Positions 42,430 through 51,334 of a DNA stretch of 64,000 bases are shown here, in pieces. Positions within the stretch are counted from its first letter, which is position 1, and each line of letters starts with the position of its first letter. Origin of the DNA: Bacteroidales bacterium (lineage in GTDB: Bacteria; Bacteroidota; Bacteroidia; Bacteroidales; Lentimicrobiaceae); assembly GCA_016705005.1 (NCBI GenBank), contig JADIZB010000004.1:1-64000 (forward strand), read 5' to 3'. Position numbers and translations under genes: made by a program. The notes beneath the pieces were generated by a model, which was not told the origin of the DNA, did not search any database, and saw nothing but the letters and a program-made list of their open reading frames with translations.

Positions 42430-43662
42430 ATGCAGCGACCTGAAAGGAGATATACAACCATTGTGATCGGGGGTGGACCTGCCGGTTTGTTTACTGCAGT
42501 TAACCTTCAGGATTACAATTCTTTGCTCATCGAGAAAGGAGATAAGGCAGGACGCAAGCTCCTGATTTCGGGCACTGGTCAGTGCAACTTTACACATTCA
42601 GGCAGCATGAGTGATTTTCTCAGGCATTATGGCACCAATTCCAGGTTCCTGAAACATGCCTTGCATGCTTTCAATAATATGGATCTGATTGCTTTTTTCA
42701 AGGATGCAGGCATTGAATCCATCGAAGATAAGAATGGAAAAATCTTCCCTGCGTCTTTAAAAGCTGCAGACATCCTGAATACACTGCTAAATGCTTGTTC
42801 TGACCGCAACATCAGTTTTCTGAGAGGAAGCCCTGTAATCAGTGTAAAGCATTCAGGAGATACTTTCAGGGTTTATACATCTGACTCGGAATTCCATTGC
42901 CATAACCTTGTGATAGCAACCGGCGGGAAGTCATATCCCTCGACCGGTTCAACCGGTGACGGGTACAGATTTGCTGAGATGCTGGGGCATACCATTGTTG
43001 AGCCCAAACCTGCATTGTGTGCAATTACCATAAGTGACTACAAAATGGCTGCCCTTTCAGGCATTTCCATTCCTTCGGCAGGAATCAGTCTGTTTCAGAA
43101 TGGAGTTAAAACCAATGAACACCATGGGGACATTGTATTCACTCTGAAAGGTCTTTCAGGTCCCGGTATCATTGACTTCGCCAGATATATGCATGATGGT
43201 GATCTTTTAAAAATAAACTTTACCGGTATTAGTCAGCAGGTCTTTGTGCAGGAGTTTGTGTCATGTACGCAAAAAAGCGGAAAAATCCCGCTACAGACCT
43301 GGTTGAAATTATTCAATGTCCCTAAGAACCTGTTAAGGTATATAATTGATGAAGCCGGAGGTTTGTCGGAACAACCTATGGCTGAAATTCAGAAAAAGGT
43401 ACGAACACGATTGTCCGAACTACTTTGCGCATACCCGTTTCAGATTGAAAAACTCAGCGGATACAAGTCGGCCATGGTTACAGCCGGAGGTGTGGCCCTC
43501 AATGAAATATCCTCATCTACAATGGAGTCCAGACTTGTCAGGAATCTTTATTTCGCCGGTGAAGTGATGGATATAGATGGAGATACCGGGGGATATAACA
43601 TCCAGGCAGCTTTTTCAACAGCCTATGCAGCCGCCTGTGCTATTAATTCTGCCGGTTTATGA
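42430..43662 (+). CDS. HI0933/BaiN-like NAD(P)/FAD-dependent oxidoreductase
   Basis: A 410-residue flavoprotein of the HI0933 family. The FAD-binding Rossmann motif is VIGGGPAGLFTAVNL near the N terminus, followed by GRKLLISGTGQCNFTH, a family signature. NLVIATGGKSYPSTGSTGDGY and the end motif LYFAGEVMDIDGDTGGYNIQAAFSTA complete the FAD site. The physiological substrate is generally unknown for this family. Single gene, convergent with the next. Confidence 0.92.
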   Translation: MQRPERRYTTIVIGGGPAGLFTAVNLQDYNSLLIEKGDKAGRKLLISGTGQCNFTHSGSMSDFLRHYGTNSRFLKHALHAFNNMDLIAFFKDAGIESIEDKNGKIFPASLKAADILNTLLNACSDRNISFLRGSPVISVKHSGDTFRVYTSDSEFHCHNLVIATGGKSYPSTGSTGDGYRFAEMLGHTIVEPKPALCAITISDYKMAALSGISIPSAGISLFQNGVKTNEHHGDIVFTLKGLSGPGIIDFARYMHDGDLLKINFTGISQQVFVQEFVSCTQKSGKIPLQTWLKLFNVPKNLLRYIIDEAGGLSEQPMAEIQKKVRTRLSELLCAYPFQIEKLSGYKSAMVTAGGVALNEISSSTMESRLVRNLYFAGEVMDIDGDTGGYNIQAAFSTAYAAACAINSAGL

Positions 43663-43709
43663 TCAATAACAATAATCCGGATTCAACCAAATGCCAGCTG
43701 TTATGGAAA

Positions 43710-44696
43710 TTATTCAATTCCTGCAAAGTATTTCATAAACTGCACCCGTTCGTAGGCTGCAGGATTTTCTGCTTTCCGGAAACTCATTTTACCGATAAAT
43801 TCCTCCGTCTTTGAATATCCATGTCTTTCCATCCATGCTTTTAATCCGGCATTCATTTCATCAATCCGATCGAACCCGTTTTTATAAAGTGTGGAAGCTA
43901 TCTGAACAGCCTTAGCTCCGGCCAGCAATTGCTTGATGAGTCCTTCGCTGCTATGTACCCCGGTTGAAGCACAAACATCGCAGTACAGCCTGTCGCTGAG
44001 CATTGCCACCCAACGCAACGAAGTGGTTATTTCTTCCGGGGTGCTGAAGATATTGGAGGGCACCACCTTCAGGGTATCGATGTTTATATCGGGCGAATAG
44101 AACCTGTTAAAAAGCACGATACCATTAGCGCCAGCCCATGAAAGTTTAAGTGCCATTTTGGCCAACCCTGAAAAATAGTAACTTATTTTCAGTGCTACCG
44201 GAATTTTGATCTGCTTTTTAACCTCCTCCAGAATGTTGAAATATAACTTTTCATTTTGTTCCGCATTTAAAGCAGGATCACTCGGCAAAATGAAAATATT
44301 GAGTTCAAGGGCGTCGGCACCGGCTTCTTCAATTTTCCGGGCAAAACTTGTCCACTCTTCAGCTGTAACACAGTTGATACTTGCAATAACAGGTATCTTC
44401 ACTGAATTCTTAGCTTCCCTGATTAATGAAAGATACCCGGAAACACTGTTTTCGCGGCTATAATTTGAAATATAATCAAAAGCCTCAGGGTATGAGTTAG
44501 GATTTGACTCACTTGAAACCGTGCTGGCGATTTCTAATTTAATCTGCTCCTCAAACAATGATTTCAGAACAACCGCCCCTGCCCCCCGTTGTTCAAATTC
44601 AATGATATTACTGATCGAATTGGTCAGTCCGGAACTTCCTATAATTACCGGACTGCTGAGCCTGAGACCCATGTAAGTTGTTTCGATGTTTGTCAT
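43710..44696 (-). CDS. Dihydroorotate dehydrogenase-like flavoprotein
   Basis: A 328-residue TIM-barrel protein of the DHOD-like family. Visible are the start MTNIETTYMGLRLSSPVIIGSSGLT, the substrate-site region PVIASINCVTAEEW, the FMN-phosphate region VHSSEGLIKQLLAGAKAVQIAST and the ending EFIGKMSFRKAENPAAYERVQFMKYF. Such PreA-like proteins differ from PyrD and are not shown to make orotate; no pyrimidine genes are near. The reaction remains open. Confidence 0.85.
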   Translation of the reverse strand: MTNIETTYMGLRLSSPVIIGSSGLTNSISNIIEFEQRGAGAVVLKSLFEEQIKLEIASTVSSESNPNSYPEAFDYISNYSRENSVSGYLSLIREAKNSVKIPVIASINCVTAEEWTSFARKIEEAGADALELNIFILPSDPALNAEQNEKLYFNILEEVKKQIKIPVALKISYYFSGLAKMALKLSWAGANGIVLFNRFYSPDINIDTLKVVPSNIFSTPEEITTSLRWVAMLSDRLYCDVCASTGVHSSEGLIKQLLAGAKAVQIASTLYKNGFDRIDEMNAGLKAWMERHGYSKTEEFIGKMSFRKAENPAAYERVQFMKYFAGIE

Positions 44697-44953
44697 AAGG
44701 CAGGATGCTTGAGAATGCTATGATTGAAAGGTTAACCGGAAAGAAATTTTGGAATAACAAATTTAAAGATAGATTTTAAACTACCTAATAATGCATGGTA
44801 ATTTTTATAAAACAATGCATTTGCTGTTGCAGTGTCTCAATCATTTATTTCCGGCCTTCCATGGCAACTTTAAAACAGGGACTCTTACATGGTTTTCAGG
44901 TTATATTGCCTGAAGCTTCATTATGCAGGATTTAACATAATTTGACATCATAC

Positions 44954-44986
44954 AAAAAAATCCGCACTGTTGTGGACAATGCGGAT
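44954..44986 (-). terminator. Terminator of the S41 protease gene
   Basis: On the minus strand ATCCGCA and TGCGGAT pair across a 13-base loop and run into a T tract. It lies 22 bases past the stop at 45008. The rest of the gap 44697-45007 shows only a possible TAAATTTG box (44758-44765) for the leftward DHOD-like gene. Confidence 0.85.
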
Positions 44987-45007
44987 CTCTTAGGTAAAGA
45001 AATACAT

Positions 45008-46630
45008 TTACATAGCAATACTAAGCTTCCTGAACAGATTGTCTTCGTGCATGACTTCTACAGCACGCATTAGTTCATGGTCAATGGGACTGATTATTTC
45101 AAAATAAGCACTGACATCAAAAAGATTACGGGCAAATAGCCCTCTGAGCACATGCTTTATTTCAGTACCGGATTTTTGAAGCCCATCACTATCAAGCGGA
45201 ACTTCTTTCGTTGCTGCGAAATCGGTGAATTCAGCAAGAAATTTATCGTCAATAATAAAATTATCGCGGAATGTGTTTAGGTCAGGATACTGACTTCTCA
45301 AAACCTCCCGGTTCTTCTCCATGTAAACGATCACAAAATCATTCATAAGGCCTTTGCGCAGGATGTCGGTATAATACTTCGAAGTAGCCATGGTATCAAG
45401 GGGAACAAAAACATCGGGCATAATTCCTCCCCCTCCGTAAACAACCCTCTTTGAGGGTGTATAAAACTTCAATGAATCGGGGAACCTGATACTGTCGGCT
45501 GACACAAACTCACCATGATTAAATCTCTTTGTAAGATCATCATAATAGTTATCAATTCCTTCTTCGTATGATTTCTGGATACACCGTCCTGATGGAGTGT
45601 AATACCTGGCTGTTGTCAATCTCACAACAGAGCTGTCAGGCAACTCGAAAGGCCTCTGAACCAACCCCTTGCCGAAAGATCTGCGTCCTACAACCAGACC
45701 CCGGTCCCAGTCCTGAATTGCTCCTGCTACAATCTCACTGGCAGATGCACTGCCTTCATTCACCATTATAATAAGTTTACCCTTTTCAAATCCACCACGC
45801 GAGGTAGCTTTAAAATCCATACGTGGACTTCTTAATCCCTGGGTATAAACGATCAGCTTTTCAGATGGAAGAAACTCGTCAGAAAGATCTATAGCGACGT
45901 CTAAAAATCCGCCTGAGTTATTCCTCAGGTCCAGAATCAGGCTTCTCATTCCTTTTGATTTCAACTTGTTAACCGATTCTTTGACTTCAGAAAGCGAAGT
46001 CCTTGCGAAGCGGGTAAGCTTGATATAGCCGATATCTTCGGAAAGCATATAAGTTGCATCAATGCTGTTCAATGGTATTTTATCTCTTAAAATGGTGTAT
46101 TCTATCAGCCCTTTAACACCACGCCGGAAAATTTCAATCTTTACCTTTGTACCCTTGGCTCCACGCAACCGTTCCATAACGAAGCTGTTGGTCAGCTTGG
46201 ATCCGAAAGCATCTTCATTGTTGATTGTTATTATTTTATCTCCGGCCAGAATGCCGAGTTTGTCGGAAGGACCACCCGGAACAGCAGCAATTACAAGGAT
46301 GGTATCCCTGAATATCTGAAACTGAATACCAACACCTTCAAAATTTCCCTGTAATGGTTCGTTTGCTTTCTGAACTTCATCTTTCGAAATGTAAACAGAA
46401 TGGGGATCAAGGTCCTTTAACATTGCAATCACTGCATCTTCGGTTAATTTTGCTCCATTCGTTGAATCGACATAATAATAATTGATCATTTGAAGCAGTG
46501 ATGCAAATTTCTGCACCGTGGCTTTAGAATCGGATCGCTGCTGGGCACTGGCACTGCCAGTAAAAATGCAGATAAAAAGAAGTAGCCCCGTGATGGGCAA
46601 AAAGTTGAACTTTCTGAATGAAGTGCTCAT
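45008..46630 (-). CDS. S41-family C-terminal processing peptidase with PDZ domain
   Basis: A 540-residue exported serine protease (CtpA/Prc type) acting in the periplasm. A signal peptide (FLPITGLLLFICIFTGSASAQ, about 10-30) is followed by an N-terminal helical part, a PDZ domain at about 90-175 (GVGIQFQIFRDTILVIAAVPGGPSDKLGILAGDKI) and the protease core. The catalytic Ser is in GSASASEIVAGAIQDW and the general-base Lys in SFGKGLVQ. The C-terminal 150 residues are an extra helical part common in Bacteroidota members. Monocistronic with a terminator; a TAACTTTG box lies about 45 bases upstream. Confidence 0.93.
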   Translation of the reverse strand: MSTSFRKFNFLPITGLLLFICIFTGSASAQQRSDSKATVQKFASLLQMINYYYVDSTNGAKLTEDAVIAMLKDLDPHSVYISKDEVQKANEPLQGNFEGVGIQFQIFRDTILVIAAVPGGPSDKLGILAGDKIITINNEDAFGSKLTNSFVMERLRGAKGTKVKIEIFRRGVKGLIEYTILRDKIPLNSIDATYMLSEDIGYIKLTRFARTSLSEVKESVNKLKSKGMRSLILDLRNNSGGFLDVAIDLSDEFLPSEKLIVYTQGLRSPRMDFKATSRGGFEKGKLIIMVNEGSASASEIVAGAIQDWDRGLVVGRRSFGKGLVQRPFELPDSSVVRLTTARYYTPSGRCIQKSYEEGIDNYYDDLTKRFNHGEFVSADSIRFPDSLKFYTPSKRVVYGGGGIMPDVFVPLDTMATSKYYTDILRKGLMNDFVIVYMEKNREVLRSQYPDLNTFRDNFIIDDKFLAEFTDFAATKEVPLDSDGLQKSGTEIKHVLRGLFARNLFDVSAYFEIISPIDHELMRAVEVMHEDNLFRKLSIAM

Positions 46631-46806
46631 AGAAAAGGAATTGGAAAGAGATCTGGTAGATTTTATTGTACAAAGTTAGTGATAAAATACTGTCAGAAAG
46701 TGAACAATTATTATTCCGTTTTGGTTTAGCTTACCGCACAATAAATTGCAATTCAAAAGATCCGGAAAATACTCCACCTGCTCGTTCACTTTAACTTCAT
46801 ATAAAA

Positions 46807-47532
46807 TTGAAATCAGCATTTCTTCTTAAAACAGCAATAATCCTGTTTTTACCCATTCTGATGATATTTGTTTCCTGCAAACATGAACCGGAAGAGATTG
46901 TCATCATTGATCCGGTAATACCCATTGATACTGTTCCAACCGGCCTTACCTGCGATCCCGATACAGTCTATTTCAGAAACGATGTTTTGCCATTGCTGAT
47001 TTCCAGTTGTGGGATGTCGGGTTGTCATGATGCCTCTACAGCCCAGGAAGGTGTAATTCTCACCTCATATCAGTCGGTGATGGGCACTGCTGAAATTATT
47101 CCGGGAAATCCCGGAAGAAGCAAACTGTATGAAGCCATCACCGATGGTGAAACCGACGAAAGGATGCCACCACCGCCCATGAGCGCCCTCTCTGCCGATC
47201 AGATTCTGATGATACGGAAATGGATTGAACAGGGGGCCCGCAATAATTACTGTGATGCCATTTGTGATACCACCAGCTTCACCTTTTCAGGAGCTGTAAT
47301 GCCCATTATTAACAAGAATTGCAAAGGTTGCCATACTGGAATCAATGCATCGGGAAGTATCCGGCTTGAGGACTATGCCACTGTTAAAGCAGCTGCTGAC
47401 AATGGCAGTCTTTACGGCGCTGTCAGCCATCAGCAAGGATACAGTCCAATGCCAAAGAATGGAACTAAGTTACCTGAATGCAATATTATCCAGCTCAGAA
47501 GATGGATAGAGAATGGATCACCAAATGACTGA
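46807..47532 (+). CDS. Diheme cytochrome c-like lipoprotein with CX4CH and CXXCH motifs, TTG start
   Basis: A 241-residue lipoprotein (signal with lipobox FVSC, Cys24) with two cytochrome-like modules. The first has SCGMSGCHD, a CX4CH heme motif, followed by RMPPPPMSALS and MIRKWIEQGA. The second has NCKGCHTG (CXXCH), followed by YSPMPKNGTKLPEC and LRRWIENGSPND. This is the PSCyt1-like cytochrome layout (heme motif, MPP-type Met, closing WI-x-x-G). The only start that gives a signal peptide is TTG at 46807. It is first of a five-gene same-strand cluster and a paralogue of 48500. Expected place: outer membrane or periplasmic face, in electron transfer; heme attachment is inferred. Confidence 0.82.
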   Translation: MKSAFLLKTAIILFLPILMIFVSCKHEPEEIVIIDPVIPIDTVPTGLTCDPDTVYFRNDVLPLLISSCGMSGCHDASTAQEGVILTSYQSVMGTAEIIPGNPGRSKLYEAITDGETDERMPPPPMSALSADQILMIRKWIEQGARNNYCDAICDTTSFTFSGAVMPIINKNCKGCHTGINASGSIRLEDYATVKAAADNGSLYGAVSHQQGYSPMPKNGTKLPECNIIQLRRWIENGSPND

Positions 47533-47627
47533 TTTTTTAAAGGAAGATCTGTAAGGGCTTTTAGCCTCTAAATAAAATAACAAACACTGATTGCTAATTC
47601 TGAATATAAACCAAAACCAGAGATAAA

Positions 47628-48422
47628 ATGAAATTCCGTTATTTATTTGCCATTCCTTTTTTATTGATTCTTGTTTCGATCACCCAGTCATTTTCAGGTG
47701 ATAATGGTCTTAAATACCCGACTGGTGCACCCGCTGGCCACACCGGATCTCCGGGCGATGCAAAAAACTGCACCATCTGTCACGGTGGAACAGCAAGCAA
47801 TGTTACAGGGATTCTTACATCAGACGTACCTGAAACCGGTTATATTGCAGGTTCTACCTATAATTTTACAGTAACCCTGACCGGGACAGGCCGTAAGGGA
47901 TTTCAGGCCTCACCACAAAATCAGGGAGGCACTCAGCTTGGAACACTTATAGCTGGTTCAGACTCTCAGCTGAACGGAAGCGGGAAATACATAACCCATA
48001 CCCAGGCAAGTAATGCTGCTTCCAAAACATGGAATTTTCAATGGGTAGCGCCCTCACCCGGCACTGGTGAAGTTACAATGTACATTGCCAGAGTCATCAA
48101 TCAGCCAAATGTGGGTCTCTCTTCACTCGTGCTGAATGAGAATTATAGCGTGAATGTTGAAAAGATGACTAAATCGATGGCCAGGATCTACCCCAATCCC
48201 GCCGGAAAGCATATATTTGCCGATATCAGTCTCAAAAACAGCGGACGTGTTGTTGCCGATATATTCAACCTAAACGGGCAAAAACAGGAGACTCTTACAG
48301 ATGTTGAACTTAATGCCGGCGAACAGTCTGTAAGGCTTGACAATAACCTGAAACCCGGATATTATATTCTCAGGCTGACAACACCCGATGGCATACAGAA
48401 TCAAAAACTGATTATAAACTAA
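47628..48422 (+). CDS. Choice-of-anchor V protein with a CXXCH motif and T9SS domain
   Basis: A 264-residue secreted protein. The signal peptide (MKFRYLFAIPFLLILVSITQSFS) is followed by TGAPAGHTGSPGDAKNCTICHGG, the choice-of-anchor V signature that includes a CXXCH heme-type motif. Residues 60-175 form a Reeler-like beta domain (FTVTLTGTGRKGFQASPQ, WVAPSPGTGEVTMYIARV). The C terminus (ARIYPNPAGKHIFADI ... FNLNGQKQ ... NLKPGYYILRL ... QKLIIN) is a T9SS sorting domain, which would place a possible heme protein on the outer surface. It lies between the two diheme lipoprotein genes. Confidence 0.85.
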   Translation: MKFRYLFAIPFLLILVSITQSFSGDNGLKYPTGAPAGHTGSPGDAKNCTICHGGTASNVTGILTSDVPETGYIAGSTYNFTVTLTGTGRKGFQASPQNQGGTQLGTLIAGSDSQLNGSGKYITHTQASNAASKTWNFQWVAPSPGTGEVTMYIARVINQPNVGLSSLVLNENYSVNVEKMTKSMARIYPNPAGKHIFADISLKNSGRVVADIFNLNGQKQETLTDVELNAGEQSVRLDNNLKPGYYILRLTTPDGIQNQKLIIN

Positions 48423-48499
48423 CCTGCCTGATGCCGCTGGTCGGAATTCAGGAATTCTCCTGATTCTTTCGTTAACGACATGCGCAAAAACCGAGTATT

Positions 48500-49201
48500 T
48501 TGAAAAGGATATTTTTGTCACTTGCAATCGGGATCACTGCACTGGTAACCATTCAATGCAAACATGAAACCGACTTTACTGATTTTCCGGTTAACCCTGA
48601 ACTCCCAATCCCATCTGCGACCTGTAGCGATGATACAGTCTATTTCGTCAACAGCGTATTGCCCCTGCTCAAATCGTCATGTGCCATGCAGGGATGTCAC
48701 GATATGGGAACAGCTGAGCATGGGATAATTCTGACCGATTATTACCGCATAAAGATAACCGGTAGAGTAAAACCAGGAAGTTCCGGCAACAGCCTGCTTT
48801 ATAAAGTACTGTCACGAAACGGCGAATCCGGTATGCCTCCTTCAGGTTATCCGGAGTTCTCGGCCGAACAGAAGGCCATTGTTGCCAAATGGATTGATCA
48901 GGGTGCAATTTACAATTACTGTTCAGAAGCATGCAATCCTGACAACTTTGCATTTTCAGCTGACATCTTTCCGCTAATTTCAGCAAACTGCAAGGGATGC
49001 CACAGTGGCAATGATCCCTCAGGCGGAGTCAGGCTCGAAAATTACACTACCATAAAAGCAGCGGCTGACAACAATTCATTATATGGGTCAGTAGCATGGC
49101 TTTCAGGTTATTCACCAATGCCAAAAGATGGTTTCAGACTAACAGACTGCAATATCACTCAAATTAAAAACTGGATCGACAATGGAGCGCCCAACAACTG
49201 A
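48500..49201 (+). CDS. Diheme cytochrome c-like lipoprotein, paralogue 2, TTG start
   Basis: A 233-residue lipoprotein with the same build as the 46807 product: signal with lipobox TIQC (Cys20), then CKHET as in the paralogue. The first heme motif is SCAMQGCHD (CX4CH) with later GMPPSGYPEFS and AKWIDQGA; the second is NCKGCHSG (CXXCH) with YSPMPKDGFRLTDC and IKNWIDNGAPNN. The start is TTG at 48500, again the only codon compatible with the signal peptide. It overlaps the next gene by 20 bases if that gene starts at its first ATG. Role inferred as electron transfer together with its neighbours. Confidence 0.82.
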   Translation: MKRIFLSLAIGITALVTIQCKHETDFTDFPVNPELPIPSATCSDDTVYFVNSVLPLLKSSCAMQGCHDMGTAEHGIILTDYYRIKITGRVKPGSSGNSLLYKVLSRNGESGMPPSGYPEFSAEQKAIVAKWIDQGAIYNYCSEACNPDNFAFSADIFPLISANCKGCHSGNDPSGGVRLENYTTIKAAADNNSLYGSVAWLSGYSPMPKDGFRLTDCNITQIKNWIDNGAPNN

Positions 49202-49586
49202 CAAGAATTCAATCAAATTGTTTAAACCGTTAATTTTCAGTTTGATCACCTTGATGGTAACTTCCTGTTATTACGACAGTGAAGATTATTTATATCCCGA
49301 AATACCGGGAGGTCAATGCGACACTACCGGCGTTACCTATAGTGGATTCATAGCTCCACTGCTGGCATCAAACTGCAACAGTTGCCACAGTGAATCCTCC
49401 CCTTCGGGCAATGTTGTAACCAGCACCTACGATGGCTTAAAAAATGTCGTTAACAGCGGAGCATTCAGAAAAGCGATAAACCATGAGAACGGAGCTTCTC
49501 CTATGCCTCAGGGAGGCAATAAACTCCCGGCTTGTGAATTATTGAAAATCGACGCATGGCTTAACCAGGGAGCACCACAGAATTAA
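49182..49586 (+). CDS. Monoheme cytochrome c-like lipoprotein (CXXCH)
   Basis: A 134-residue lipoprotein equivalent to the C-terminal half of the two larger paralogues: CNSCHSESSPSGN (CXXCH), then ASPMPQGGNKLPAC and IDAWLNQGAPQN. The lipobox is MVTSC (Cys29 from the ATG at 49182). A TTG at 49218 would give a shorter, more typical signal (LFKPLIFSLITLMVTSC) and avoid the overlap; since both sister genes use TTG, that start is quite possible. The barrel gene follows 17 bases later. Confidence 0.8.
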   Translation: MERPTTDKNSIKLFKPLIFSLITLMVTSCYYDSEDYLYPEIPGGQCDTTGVTYSGFIAPLLASNCNSCHSESSPSGNVVTSTYDGLKNVVNSGAFRKAINHENGASPMPQGGNKLPACELLKIDAWLNQGAPQN

Positions 49587-49603
49587 TCATATCAAATCGA
49601 CGA

Positions 49604-50509
49604 ATGATGAAAAAAACGATCTTACTATTTTTGGTTTTTCTGTTTACCAGCCTGTTACCTGCGATTTCATTTTCACAGGACCTTATGGATGTTTTCGGAC
49701 AAGAAGAACCACAGACAGATTACGCCTATGCAACTTTCAAAACCACCAGAGTTGTGAGCGGGCATTCTGTTGAAAATCCTGCTTCCGGTGTGCTTCTTTT
49801 TATGATTTCGCACAACTTCGGAAAGGTTAATTCAGGTGGTTACGAGTTTTTTGGCCTTGACAATTCAACCATCAGATTAGGTCTTGAATACGGTATCACA
49901 CCCTATCTGACCGTTGGAGTAGGACGAAGTTCTTATGAAAAGACTTTTGATGGATTTTTAAAGGCCAGGTTACTCAGGCAATCGAAAGGTGCAAAAAATA
50001 TGCCGGTAACACTTACGCTGTTCACTTCCATGGATTTGAATTCTATGAAATGGCAATACCCTGAAAGGAAAAACTACTTTTCATCCAGATTATCGTTTGT
50101 ACACCAGGTGCTCATTGCCAGAAAATTCAGCAATAGTCTTTCACTTCAGCTGACACCGACTTTTATCCATAGAAATCTGGTTGCCACGGCATCGGAAGAT
50201 AACGACACCTATGCCGCCGGATTTGGTGGCCGGTATAAAATTACACAAAGGGTGAGTTTCAATGCTGAGTATTTCTATATTTTGCCTGGTACGGTTGCTG
50301 ACAATGCCGAGAACCCCCTTTCGATAGGATTTGATATTGAAACCGGAGGCCATGTTTTTCAGTTACACTTTTCAAATGCCCAGCCAATGTTCGATCGAGG
50401 CTTAATTACCAAAACAACAGGTAAATGGCAAAATGGCGACATCTATTTCGGGTTCAATATCAGCAGGGTATTTACTATCAGAGAGCCATCAGCACCGGAA
50501 TCCCGATAG
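49604..50509 (+). CDS. DUF5777 family outer-membrane beta-barrel protein
   Basis: A 301-residue protein with a signal peptide (MMKKTILLFLVFLFTSLLPAISFSQ) and alternating amphipathic strands (STIRLGLEYGITPYLTVGVGRSS, SLQLTPTFIHRN, YAAGFGGRYKITQRVSFNAEYFYILPG), ending in a strand motif typical of outer-membrane proteins. The family DUF5777 has no assigned function. Its position as last gene of the heme-lipoprotein cluster suggests it is the membrane conduit or anchor for those cytochromes, in the manner of porin-cytochrome modules; this is inference. Confidence 0.82.
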   Translation: MMKKTILLFLVFLFTSLLPAISFSQDLMDVFGQEEPQTDYAYATFKTTRVVSGHSVENPASGVLLFMISHNFGKVNSGGYEFFGLDNSTIRLGLEYGITPYLTVGVGRSSYEKTFDGFLKARLLRQSKGAKNMPVTLTLFTSMDLNSMKWQYPERKNYFSSRLSFVHQVLIARKFSNSLSLQLTPTFIHRNLVATASEDNDTYAAGFGGRYKITQRVSFNAEYFYILPGTVADNAENPLSIGFDIETGGHVFQLHFSNAQPMFDRGLITKTTGKWQNGDIYFGFNISRVFTIREPSAPESR

Positions 50510-50595
50510 ATTTTATTAAAGTATTGCATGTCATTTGTCAGGCAGGAATGGTTTTTGTACCTTTCTGCCTGCATCATTTTATAAAACCGCCTGAC

Positions 50596-51333
50596 ATGCA
50601 GGATGAAAAACGACGACTTACCTTTTCGGTTGCAGTTTTTGCGATTATCGTCGCTATAATGTGGGTGATCAAGCTGACAGAAATGATGGCTGGAATTTCA
50701 TTTTCCCGTCTTGGTCTGCTACCTTTGAAAGCAGCCGGATTGCCGGGTATCCTGTTTTCGCCACTGTTGCATGCCGATCTGGCACATCTTTCTGCCAATT
50801 CTGCCCCACTTTTCGTACTTGGAACAGCATTGATGTATTATTATAGAAAAGATGCATTCCGAATATTTTTCTATTCTTGGCTCCTTACCGGACTATGGGT
50901 CTGGTTGTTTGCAAGAGGCGACCACTATCACATCGGGGCAAGTGGTTTGGTTTATGCACTCGCTGCTTTTCATTTTGTGAGCGGAATCATCCGCCGTGAG
51001 GCCAGGCTAATGGCTTTCAGCCTTTTGGTAATTTTCCTTTATGGAAGCATGGTATGGGGCATATTTCCCGACTTTTTCCCTGAAAGAAACATTTCGTGGG
51101 AATCACATCTGACAGGCATTCTGGCAGGGGTAATCCTAGCCTATGCTTACAGGAAAAGCGGACCACAAAAGAAAGTGTATGAATGGCCTGAGGATGATGC
51201 TGAAGAAGATGAAGATTCAGATACAAATCCCTATTGGGCTCAGGAAGATAAGACAACAGTCCCGTTTGGTAGTACATCCAACTCCACCGGTGAGGAGTCG
51301 CAAACCGGAGATGTTCCTGCCGGCAAATCCTGA
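50596..51333 (+). CDS. Rhomboid-family intramembrane serine protease
   Basis: A 245-residue membrane protease if it starts at 50596 (MQDEKRRL just before helix 1); an ATG at 50548 would add 16 residues. Six hydrophobic helices are visible. The catalytic dyad is Ser116 (HIGASGLVYA) and His171 (SWESHLTGILAG), and HADLAHLSANSAPLFVLG is the rhomboid L1/helix-2 signature. The C-terminal 60 residues are a hydrophilic acidic tail (EWPEDDAEEDEDSDTNPYW). It ends one base before the convergent TPR gene. Substrates unknown. Confidence 0.88.
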   Translation: MQDEKRRLTFSVAVFAIIVAIMWVIKLTEMMAGISFSRLGLLPLKAAGLPGILFSPLLHADLAHLSANSAPLFVLGTALMYYYRKDAFRIFFYSWLLTGLWVWLFARGDHYHIGASGLVYALAAFHFVSGIIRREARLMAFSLLVIFLYGSMVWGIFPDFFPERNISWESHLTGILAGVILAYAYRKSGPQKKVYEWPEDDAEEDEDSDTNPYWAQEDKTTVPFGSTSNSTGEESQTGDVPAGKS

Positions 51334-51334
51334 A

